The position numbers and the translations under genes were made by a program. From positions 164,130,534 to 164,194,533 of the forward strand of contig JALIGW010000002.1 of NCBI GenBank assembly GCA_023053685.1: a DNA stretch of 64,000 nucleotides, given 5' to 3'. The DNA comes from Diadophis punctatus similis (taxonomy: Eukaryota > Chordata > Lepidosauria > Squamata > Dipsadidae). This document shows, piece by piece, positions 13,140-23,225 of this stretch. The notes beneath the pieces were generated by a model. That model was not told the origin of the DNA, searched no databases, and saw only the letters and a program-made list of their open reading frames with translations. The first letter of the stretch is position 1; the number at the start of each line of letters is the position of its first letter.

Positions 13140-13245
13140 CAGGGGTCTCCAACCTTGGCAACTTTAAGATTTGTGGACTTCAACTCCCAGAATTCTGGGA
13201 GTTGAAGTCCACAAGTCTTAAAGTTGCCAAGGTTGGAGACCCCTG
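13140..13245. mobile_element. Hairpin MITE (GTGGACTTCAACTCCCAG family)
   Basis: 106 bp, arms of about 52 bp with almost no loop. Ends CAGGGGTCTCCAACC/GGTTGGAGACCCCTG. Exact 8-bp duplication ATCTAGAG (13132-13139, 13246-13253). Confidence 0.95.
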
Positions 13246-14240
13246 ATCTAGAGGGGGGCTTCTCTGCTGTTGCCCCTGTCCTTTCCAATATCTTATCGTC
13301 AGAGGTGAGGTAAGCCCCCACTCTTCTGATTTTTGGGGGGAAGAGTTTTAAGACCCGGGTCTGCCAAATCTAAGAATGTGATGCACTCCTGGATATGGCT
13401 GATGGCTAGAGGGCATCGACTGCTTTGTTAAGTTTTTTAGTCTCCTTAATTTTTTAACTTTGATTTTTTTTTTACTTTTAACCTTCATGTGTTTATGTAG
13501 TTTTATTATATTGTTGCAAATAACCCAAAATCACTGAGATGAGATGGGTGGTGCAGAAATGTGATAACCAATTAATCAATTAATTAATTAATCAATCAAT
13601 TAATTAATCTCCCTTCTCTTCTCCCCAATTATAGAACTGACTGATTATGCAGCATCAAGTCATTGTTGACTTTTAGCAACTATGTGGATAGATGATCCTA
13701 TATTGCACAATGCTGGAAGCAATATATCTGCTGCATTCTACTTTGAGGATTACAAAGGCATACTAGATATAGCAGCAAAGCCTACAAGTCAGACCTGAGA
13801 ATAATTGTCATAGTTCCCTCTTGTACATGCACTTCAACAACTGATATTAATAAGCTTCTTCTAATTGTGGAGGCAATACAGAGCCATCAACACAGTAACC
13901 ACTGAGCGTATCCTCCACCATGACTCTCTATGAATTATTTTCAAGTTGATGAGCCTTACTCCTGTTTTGTGGTAGGAAGTTCCACAAGTAATCAAGGTGC
14001 GGTGTGAAGAATCTATAAGGCAACCGGAATCTCTCATTATTTAGTTTCATTAGATGGTCATGTTCAAACATACACGTTTTCTATCATTCTGTAGAGATGA
14101 AGCAAGCCCACCTCATTAAGAGATTAATTTGGGGCGGGGCGGGAGTGATTCCCCCAGGCTGTGGTTAGGAATAGGACTGATCAATCCATATGAAGCACAT
14201 AAACTAGGATGCTAACCTGGGTGATTTCCTAATGTTTAGG

Positions 14241-14762
14241 CTAGTTAATCTTGTCAATTTTAAGATGTGTGGATTTCAACGTCTAGATCAGTGATGACGA
14301 ACCTATGGCACGAGTGCCACAGGTGGCACATGGAGCCAAATCTGAGGGCACGTGAGGCATTGCCCTATGTCAGCTCCAGCGCACATGTGCGCGCTGGTCA
14401 GCTGATTTTCGGCCTTTTTAGCCGTTTTCGCTCTCCCCAGGCTTCAGAAAAGCTCCTGAATCCTGAGGATGGCAAAAATGGCCCAAAGGGCCTACCGAAA
14501 GTCCAGAGGCTTCAGTGAGGCCTGTGCGCATGCGTGGGGGGGCAGTGCGGGGGTTGTGCACATGCACGGGGGGAGGGCATTGCCTTATGTTTGTGGGCAT
14601 GCACGCGCACACTATCACACGCGCGCACACCCTTTTGGCATCCAAGCCAAAAAAGGTTCACCATCACTGGTCTAGATTTTAGAACTCCTACCGTAGCATG
14701 TGGCTAGGGAATTCTGGGAGTTGAAGTCCACAGTTAAAGCTGCCAAGGATGAAAAACATTGC
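14241..14762. mobile_element. Older hairpin MITE split by a hAT-like element
   Basis: AATTTTAAGATGTGTGGATT at the left and GGGAGTTGAAGTCCACAG at the right belong to the same hairpin family. The element at 14289-14669 interrupts it. Confidence 0.75.
14289..14669. mobile_element. hAT-like MITE (CAGTGATGGCGAACC type), nested
   Basis: Ends CAGTGATGACGAACC and GGTTCACCATCACTG. Exact 8-bp duplication GTCTAGAT (14281-14288, 14670-14677). Inserted in an older hairpin MITE (14241-14762). Confidence 0.92.
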
Positions 14763-15573
14763 TTTAAGCATTATGCCTTGGAGCAGTAGAATACATACTG
14801 TATGAGCAAATGCATCAACTCATCTCTCCTGCTTCATTGAGCTTTCCCTGCGAAGTTGGCCCTAGTGCTGTGCACCACTGTTCTTAAGTATTCTTAAAGG
14901 AAACTGTCTCATCTGTTTAAGAACTGGGAGAAGCACTGAAAGGATAAACACCAGAGAATCTGAAGAATTTCTGGAACTGTTGCTTTGGATATTTCTGGAT
15001 CTGTTCTTCTGCGTTGGATCAGGTCATTTTGCTAGAATCTTTCTAGCTTCAAAAGAATAAAATATACAGGGACAGTCTAGCACGGCCGGGTGAAATGGTA
15101 GAATCATTTGCCTTTGCAACAGCACCACCATGTGACACTGAACTGGAAATACAGGGATGAGGGAGCAAGAGAGGAAATACAGTGGTGTATCTCTGATGGT
15201 TCCCATTGATCTCTATTTCCAAGAGAGGAGGAAGATTGCAGCAAATCCCAAATCTGGAGTGTTTTAGGTGAGACTTTAATCAGCCTTGAAGCTTGCCAGG
15301 AAACCTGGACGTTTAGTCTTCTTTTGTAAACCCTCAACCACTCTCACAAGGACAAAAATTGAATAGGAGCATTCAAATAACCATACGCATTCTCTATCAA
15401 GAGACCATCTCAAGCCTTTTAGTGGCCTAATAACTGGTTTCTTTTAAAGTTTATTTTGATTCTTACTACTCAAAATTTATTTTTATTCTTACTATTACTT
15501 ACTACATGCCCTTCCCCATGGCTGCTTTTACTTTTTAATGTGGAATAGAATAGATTTAGATTTAGATTTATTA

Positions 15574-15640
15574 TTGGAGTTGGAAGGGACCTTGTAGGTC
15601 ATCTAGTCCAACCCCCTGCTCAAGATAGCAGAAGAGATGA
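15574..15640 (-). mobile_element. CR1 LINE 3' end fragment
   Basis: GTTGGAAGGGACCTTGTAGG and TCATCTAGTCCAACCCCCTG are the reverse complement of the CR1 3' end. Truncated. Confidence 0.7.
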
Positions 15641-15855
15641 TTTTTCAACCAAACTCCTCTTTGGTCAACGGTGCTTTATTGGCACATCACAAACAAGGCT
15701 GAGGCAATCCCTGCTATCAGGATTACAGATTATAAAACACGACCCAAGGAGAAGGAAGGGTGTGGTAGGAACAGAAAACAAGCAAAGATAAGGAGAAATT
15801 CTTAAACTCTCACAGCAACTGGCTAGAAAGCAAAGCTTTCAGGAAGAGTAAGAAC

Positions 15856-16153
15856 TAGAGGTGGGTTTCAGCAGGTTTTAACCAGTTCTGGAGAACCGGT
15901 AGTGAACATTTTGGGTAGTTCGGAGAACCGGTAGCGGAAATTTTGAGTAGTTTGGTAAATACCACTGGCTGGCTCCACCCTCATCTATTCTCTGCCTTCC
16001 GAGTCCCAGCTGATCGGGAGGAAATGGGGATTTTGCAGTATCAGTCCCCTGGAGTGGGGAGGGAATGGAGATTTTACAGTATTCTTCTCCTGCCACGCCC
16101 ACCAAGCCACACCAACAGAACCGTTAGTTAAAAAAAATTGACACCCACCACTA
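15856..16153. mobile_element. hAT-like MITE, CAGGGGTGGG family
   Basis: Ends TAGAGGTGGGTTTC and CACCCACCACTA. Flanks GTAAGAAC and GTAAGACA match at 7 of 8 positions. Its interior resembles the copy at 12288 in inverted order. Confidence 0.8.
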
Positions 16154-16709
16154 GTAAGACAGTGTTGGTTTGCCAGTCAAACAGACTTATTTTATTCTGC
16201 TGCCAGGTAACAACTGAGCCAGAGCCGCAAATGCCCGGCAGTTTGATATTAAGCATGAAAGATATCTTTGGTCCTGAAAAAAGTTGGCCCAGAAGTATTC
16301 ATCAGATCTCACTGCACAATAGGAATGGCATCCTGGATCATCAGAGGATGACATCTCATTGCACAGCAGTGCCCATTGAGTCAAATGGGAGTTGCTTCAA
16401 GGTCCACTGCTTCCTCATTTGGGGACCTATGTGTAATAGGCTCCCTAGCCAGGTACACGAAAATAAATAGCTGCCATCACCCAGCTGCCCAGATTCAAAA
16501 AGAGGAATTAACATCTTCAGAATGAGTGCCTGCTGCGAAGGGTCCTTCCTTAAAAATGCATTCTGTTCAGCAGTACTTATTCCAACAGAAATATGGTAGA
16601 AAAAGGTAGTATGTTTAAATCATTCCCTCAAGTAGAGACTACATTCCCAAAACAAAAACAAAACATTTGTTTTAGACACTACAGAGAAGTCGCCTGATGT
16701 TGAAAGCTA

Positions 16710-17194
16710 CCGTATTTTTTGGAGTATAAGACGCACTTTTTTCCTCCCTAAAAGTGGCTGAAAATTTGGGTGCGTCTTATACTTCGAATGTAGCTTTTTT
16801 TTCCAGCCCTAACTAGGTGCTAACAGATCTTCCCAGCTCTTACCTTGCAGGCTTTTTCATTGTTACTCTCTCCAAAGAATGTTTTTCCAGCCCTAAGTCT
16901 TTGCAGGGTTTTTTTTCATTGCTCTACTTGCTCCGAATAAGTTTTTTTCTAGCCCTAACCAGGTGCTAACGATCTTCCCAGCTCTTACTGGCTTGCAGGC
17001 TCTTTCATTGTTATTCTCTCAGAAGGTGGTTTTTTAAGTCCTAACCAGGGGATAAAATAATGTGCTGAAGCTGACCAGACTAAGGATGCTAGCCAGATGA
17101 ATACCTGGTAGGCAGATTGTTTTCCCCTATTTTCCTCCCCAAAAACTAAGGTGCGTCTTATACTCCGGTGCGTCTTATACTCTGAAAAATACAG
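16710..17194. mobile_element. TA-flanked MITE (GTATAAGACGCAC terminal repeat)
   Basis: 485 bp. Ends CCGTATTTTTTGGAGTATAA and its near complement TTATACTCTGAAAAATACAG, flanked by TA. GTGCGTCTTATAC is repeated inside both ends. Confidence 0.85.
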
Positions 17195-17783
17195 TAATAA
17201 GAATGTCAGGGTTCCAAGTAACATACCCGTAGCAAACAAAACTCTGAGACAGATAGATTCTTCAAAGAATAAGCTTATTGGATATGTCATATTGGCACAG
17301 GCTGGTGAAAACTGACTGTGAATACTCCCGCTGTTTTCACCTAATTAAAAGTAAACGTTCTTCACTTTCTCAAAACAATCAGTCACATGATCCAATCAGG
17401 ATACTGTCCAGTTGCTAGGTGACTCCAGTCCCCTCCTTCCGAGCACCTGCAGGAGTGTCCTTGGTTCCCAAGAGAAAGTATTTTGTTTTGACTACAACAC
17501 CCCAACTATCTCTATTCCCCCCTCCCTGTCCCTCTTCTATAGTGTGTCAGCGCTGAAGTCTCAAAATGGCCTCAGTCAGGCCAGCTTCAGGGTTGACAAA
17601 GGAATTTGGGGACCGGTGTTCATCAGCATTTAAGGTTCTATATTTTAGCCATCCATCTTCTGCAGAAGTATCACAGTAGTTGTGTTATACGGGTAGTCCT
17701 TGACATACAACAGTTCATTTAGTGACTATTCAAAGTTACAACAGCACTGAAAAAAAGTGACTTATGGCCATTTTTCACACTTA

Positions 17784-18020
17784 TAGCAATAGCACTTAGA
17801 CTTATATACCGCTTCATAGTGCTTTACAGCCCTCTCTAAGCGGTTTACAGAGTTCAGCATATTGCCCCCAACAATCTGGGTCCTCATTTTACCGACCTCA
17901 GAAGAATGGAAGGCTGAGTCAACCTTGAGCCTGGTGAGATTTGAACAGCTGAACTGCTGAACTAGCAGTCAGCTGAAGTAGATTGCAGTGCTGCTTTTAA
18001 CCACTGCGCCACCTCGGCTC
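17784..18020 (-). mobile_element. Sauria-type tRNA SINE
   Basis: A complete copy from the AGCACTTAGACTTATA tail to the GAGCCGAGGTGGCGC head, inserted inside the palindromic MITE at 17689-18700. Confidence 0.9.
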
Positions 18021-18112
18021 CTTATGACCATTGCAGCATCCCCATGGTCATGTGATCAAAATTCAAACATTTGGCAACTGATTCATATTTATGATGGTTG
18101 CAGTGTCCAGAG

Positions 18113-18475
18113 CAGGGGTGGGTTCCACTTAACTTCGCCACCGGTTTGCATCGTGACGTTTCGCACACGCGCGCTCATTCCCCTCACGCGCGCGCACGCG
18201 TTCCCTCGTGCGATTTGGCTTCCACGCATGCTCAGAAGCAGGAATGAGCCTGAAACACAGCTGAGGAGCATATCAGCTGTGCTTCGGGCAAAGAAATAAA
18301 GGTCAGAATTCACCCGCGGGCGGGAGGGCCCTTTTTCAAGCCGCGGAAGAGGAAAAATTCGCACAAAATCAAAAAAAAGATGGCGGCGCGCACAGACTGG
18401 CACTGACAGTGATGTCACCAGTGGGTCACTACCAGTTCGGGCGATCCAGTCCGAACCGGGAGGAATGCACCTCTG
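18113..18475. mobile_element. hAT-like MITE, CAGGGGTGGG family, nested
   Basis: Ends CAGGGGTGGGTTCC and GGAATGCACCTCTG. Exact 8-bp duplication GTCCAGAG (18105-18112, 18476-18483). Inserted in the palindromic MITE at 17689-18700. Confidence 0.9.
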
Positions 18476-18713
18476 GTCCAGAGGTCATGTAATCTTCTTT
18501 TGCGACCTTCTGACCTGCAAAGTCTTTGGGGAAGCCAGATTCATTTAAGAATTGTGTCACTAACTTAACAAATTGGAGTGATTCACTTAACAACTGTGGC
18601 AAGAAAAGTCATAAAATGAGGCAAAACTCACTTAACAAATGTCTCACTTAGCAATGGAAATTTTGGGCTCAATTGTGGTCGTAAGTTGAGGACTACCTGT
18701 ATCCCCTATGAGT

Positions 18714-19149
18714 CAGGGGCGGGTTGCTTACTTACCGATACCGGTGCGCTACGCGCGCATCTCCACGTTTCGTGCGCGTGCTTGCTACACGCATGCACCC
18801 CCTCACACGATTTTGCTTCTGCGCATGCGTGGAAACGAAATCTTGCTGAAATCTCACGAGGGGACGTGCACATGTGTGAGATTTCAGGGAGATTTCTGCT
18901 TCCGCGCATGTGCGGAAGCAAAATCTCCCCGAAATCTCATGCACGCGCACGTCCCCTCGCAAGATTTCGGCAAGATTTTGCTTCCGCGCATGTGCAGAAG
19001 CAAAAAAGCTTAAAAATTCTTTTAAAACGATGGCGATGCGCGCGATGGACCGGTGAAAATGGCACCCGAGCAGTCGCACGCAAATTAGGTAATTGGCGGG
19101 TCCCTACCGGAGCTGCACACTGGACCACACCAGTAGGAACCCACCCCTG
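18714..19149. mobile_element. hAT-like MITE, CAGGGGTGGG family
   Basis: Ends CAGGGGCGGGTTG and AACCCACCCCTG. Flanks CTATGAGT/CTATGACT match at 7 of 8 positions. The interior has repeated inverted GCGCATG-GGAAGCAAAATC units. Confidence 0.85.
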
Positions 19150-19157
19150 CTATGACT

Positions 19158-22100
19158 GGAGGGCCCAAGATGTCTTTGGCAGAAGATGTGACTGGAGGGC
19201 ACAAAAATGTCTTTGGCAGAGAGAGCACCAGATCCAAGGTGAACAAAATCCAATTCCTTCTTTCCTCTGCAGAAGCCCAGCCAGGCAAGTAATTGCTAAC
19301 TTGACCAGCATACAAAGGCGACAATCTGCATAAGTAGTATATCATCTGTTTTTAAAAATAAATGTACAGGATCAAGTCCTGCTGGCGTTAAGCTGCCTGA
19401 ATCTTCACTAAAACTAATCAGCTTCTCACTAGCTAAATTGTACATAAGACAGAGAGATTGATTGTTAGAATACTGCTCCGTCATCCTGTTCCCTGCACTG
19501 CCCAAACCGAAGATACGGACAAAAAGAAGAACACGAATCCCAGGCTACCATTGGAGCGTTTCAAATATATTTATAGCCAATGTGAAAGTGTCTGTTACAA
19601 ATGATTGAAGCTCAGCTTGGAAAGCAGCCAAACATGGATGGGTTGCTGTCGGGCTGGCTAGGTTGCAAGCCTCACCTGGAGGATACGTGAGACCAAAAGA
19701 GAGGAATCCTGTGTGTGCCCGATGGAGGGAAAAACCTGAGCTTTGGCAAATATAATTGGCTATTTTTTAAAATAAACACGTTTGTGAACATTCTTGACTT
19801 GTTTTCTTTGACTGTGTATGTGCCTTGTGGCTCCGGCCCTATGGAGGTTTTTGGTATGCAGTGCTGGGAAATGTGGTCACCCCCATGATTTGCTTGGGCC
19901 TAATAAACAACAGCAACATCTTAGTTATTCAAGAGGAAGGGAGGAATCCTGTTTTCAGGGCTCCGCTTAATACATTGCTTGATTGTTTAATTATAGATTT
20001 CAGAACATTAATTACTAAACAGCCCTGTTGCAAATTCCAGATGGAGCCATTTGGCAGAAGCCTGAATGCAAGTGATTGCCAAGCAGGTGTGCCAGTACAT
20101 TATTGAAACTACAAGTGCCCAGTTTTGTGTTCAGCAACCTTCGCCAACCAGATACCCACAAAAGACGAGTTTTATTGTCCAGAGCCCAATTACCATCTTG
20201 GCTAAGGGAAGGGGGTCCATTACATCTGGACAGCACCAGTTTGAGAAAGCTGACTATGGGATTAAATTATAAATTATGCATCACCAGTCATTTACTAAAG
20301 AAGGTTGGGAGTGCAAGCAATCTACATTTGTGCAAGAGAAATACAAGTTATGTTAGGATAGTGACATTTTGCCTATTGAAATGTTTAATTTTGAGTCAAT
20401 GGAAACATGGATGGTGTTTTCGTGGCAGTCTAAATCTTGCTTGCTTGGTTATTGGAACTGAACATGCTGTAGTTTTATTCATCCCATAAAGCTCGTTAAT
20501 CCAGGTCTCAGATTTATTTAAGGCTCACTTGCCATGCTAACTCCAGAGCAGCTGCCATTTCTGGTTAGCAGCTATCAGAAATCAAAAGCCATAAGTAATC
20601 TGTGTTTTATAAACCAGTTCTTACTAATCCAAAACTGCAGCTGTTCTGAGTTTACCTGATTAAACCTTAGGTCGATATTAAATCTTGGTTAAAGAACAAT
20701 GTGGAATATGGGATAATACAATGACATGCACAGGCCCATTAAAGAAGCAGATTTGATAAATGTGCCAGAACTTGTTCGTGATGGAGCAAATCTAGCAGTG
20801 GGTAATATAATATGTATGCTGTCCTTACAGGTAACTGTTCTTCCTAATAGGTTCCGGATTAAAAAAGGAGACTAATTCTCTATGCGTCATAATTGCAACC
20901 AAGCTTAAGTATCCCTTATCATAGCATTAAGTAAAAAAGTAATAGTAAAGGGACTATTCATACTCCCCCATGACTTGTCTTCACTCTATAGGGCAATTCA
21001 GCTAAGATATTAAACAGAGACTTGGTAAACGGTTCACAGGAAGTATTTCTCAAAACAAGTCTTTGCTCTCTTGCAAACCTGGGTCTAAAAGCAGCATAGT
21101 AAGCCTAATTTACATTTAATGGATGGTGTGGAAGATAGGGGGACAGCTTTTGGATTTGGAACAGTGTTGGCATCTCTGTGTGCATCCATCTCCTTCAATA
21201 TACTTAAAGCCAGTATTTTAAAAAATATGCTGCAAGAGTGACTAAATAGCTGGTTGAATTGATTCAAGACTAGAAAAATGCCCAAGAGACCTCCTCCTCA
21301 AGAATTTTTCCAGTCAGAATTGGAGTACACTGAGATTCTCAAGCAGACAGACTCATCCTTATAGATGGTTTCAAATCCTAAGATCATCTGTATTATAGGA
21401 GCCTTCATTCTGGCAATGAAGGTATACTCATTTCTTGAGTTGGTAGAACTCATGCACCATTATGGGCCACTGAGTAGATAAAGTCATTTGTCTGGTCCTT
21501 TTTAGGATTCTGCTATAGATATCAAAAGCAGCAGAACAAAATGATGAAAGAACAATAAATAGAAGGAACAAGTAGATTTCAGAAGCAGTTAAAAAAACAA
21601 CAACTAAACAACCACGCTCGTGAACTAGAGGTAATGCAAAAAAAGCCCAGAATATAAAGAGGTTTGTCTGAGAGGCAAAACATTAAGTAGTGCAACTTTC
21701 CTCTCACACAGATGTATTGGTACAACAAAAAAAAGATGCACAAACTCTTGCCAGGAAATCCAAATCATAGTGATTTCTTAACTTGCGTGGACAACAGGAA
21801 CATCCATGGGCAGGTTTGGGTCCAAAAAAGTCAAAATGGGAGTTACAACTATGGAACTGAAGTCCCACCCACACCCCTTTACAGCAAACGACTTGGGTAT
21901 TTTTAGAACCACCCCTACTGATGCCCCTGATAGACAGATATTTGAAATACGACAAAGGAAAATGATTGTTTTTATTTAGTTTGCAGTATTTTGCACAGGA
22001 CTTGCAAGTACTTGTTCCCCTCAATTTGGGGGGCCAGAGGAGTGAAGAAAAAAAGTAATTGAGAGCTACAGACAGAAGGAAAGCAGAAAATATTATATTT

Positions 22101-22710
22101 TCTTTTTGCAAGCTATTTTTTAATAACCTCCTGGTTAGTTTTGCTTTTTGAACAATCCCAGTACATCTTTTTGTCTCATAAATAGGAAACACAGTTCAAA
22201 GAATACAGATTTTTTTGGGGGGGAGGGGGAAACTAGTTACCAACAAATAAGATAAAATCTAAGATAAAATAGATATTTTAGTTAATGTTTTGGCATTTAA
22301 CTGTTATTTAAAATGCCTATAATGTGTTCCTTAAACTTACTGAATTGTAATTAAATTTGTAATTGAATTTCATGTAAACTTGCCTTACTTATATAGTTTT
22401 CTTGGCATTCACTAAATAATTGGCAATTTCTCACCTCTAGTATTTCTTAGTGTTGCTTCTTTTTATCTGCAGGAAAAAATGTCTACAGCTGATAGCATGA
22501 GAAAGTTCCTCTTGGAGAATTCCTAGGGTATGACAAGAATGCAAGATGCCTCTCTTAATCTATTAGGCTGACTTGGTTAGTTTAGCATTTAGAAACCTTG
22601 CTGGAAACTAAAAGAAATGGGATTTAAATTAAACTAAACTAAACTTAGGTAATGAATTTTACCTACTAATTTTCTCTTTCCTAAAAAGGATAGATGCAAG
22701 TTATAGTTGA
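19158..22710. other. Repeat-poor intergenic block
   Basis: 3.5 kb with no recognisable transposon or microsatellite of note and no convincing exon. Homeodomain-type TAATTA/ATTAATTA motifs occur near 19990-20015. Confidence 0.5.
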
Positions 22711-22712
22711 TA

Positions 22713-22848
22713 CCCGTGTTTCCCTGAAAATAAGACCCTGTCTTATATTTTTTTGAACCCTGAAATAAGCGCTTGGCCTTATTGCCATGTACTCAAAAGC
22801 CTGATTGGGCTGATTATAAGGGGATGTCTTATTTTGGGGGAAACAGGG
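22713..22848. mobile_element. TA-flanked MITE (CCCCGAAAATAAGAC type)
   Basis: Second copy, 136 bp, ends CCCGTGTTTCCCTGAAAATA and TTATTTTGGGGGAAACAGGG, TA flanks at 22711-22712 and 22849-22850. Confidence 0.82.
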
Positions 22849-22850
22849 TA

Positions 22851-23050
22851 GAGCCGAGGAGGCGCAGCGGTTAGAGGCAGTACTGCAGGTCACTTTAGCT
22901 GACTGTGAGCCACAGGTCAGCGGCTCAAATCTCACCGGCTCAAGGTTGACTCAGCCTTCCATCCTTCCGAGGTAGGTAAAATGAGGACCCAGATTGTTGG
23001 GGGCAATATAAATATACATTGCTTAATGGTGTAAACCGCTTAGAGAACAC
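22851..23050 (+). mobile_element. Sauria-type tRNA SINE
   Basis: The head GAGCCGAGGAGGCGCAGCGG begins directly at the TA duplication of the preceding MITE. The GGTAAAATGAGGACCCAGAT core is present. The tail is eroded into TC/ATCT repeats. Confidence 0.88.
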
Positions 23051-23061
23051 ACTCTCTCTCT

Positions 23062-23064
23062 CTA

Positions 23065-23150
<86 letters not shown>

Positions 23151-23160
23151 ACACACACAC

Positions 23161-23220
<60 letters not shown>
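23062..23220. repeat. (ATCT)n then (CA)n arrays
   Basis: ATCT to 23150, then CA to 23220, placed between the SINE tail and the L2 5' end. Confidence 0.95.

Positions 23221-23222
<2 letters not shown>

Positions 23223-23225
<3 letters not shown>

Larger units (their letters stand above)
11830..16707. other. Intergenic sequence between listed repeats
   Basis: The gaps 11830-12279, 12612-13131, 13254-14240, 14763-15573 and 16162-16707 hold nothing I can name. (AATT)n-rich sequence occurs near 13570-13610. 17197-17688 is also empty. Confidence 0.5.
17689..18700. mobile_element. Long-palindrome MITE carrying two later insertions
   Basis: Ends GGGTAGTCCTTGACATACAA and GTAAGTTGAGGACTACCTGT. It carries the SINE at 17784-18020 and the hAT-like MITE at 18113-18475. 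About 410 bp remain when these are removed. Confidence 0.8.

Noticed and set aside
18686..19333. 215-codon plus-strand open frame
   Set aside because: It lies across a hAT-like MITE with internal inverted repeats; the protein is repetitive and unlike any family I know.
21704..22192. 162-codon minus-strand open frame
   Set aside because: No recognisable domain, no splice context and Cys/Ser-rich random composition. Kept as unsupported.
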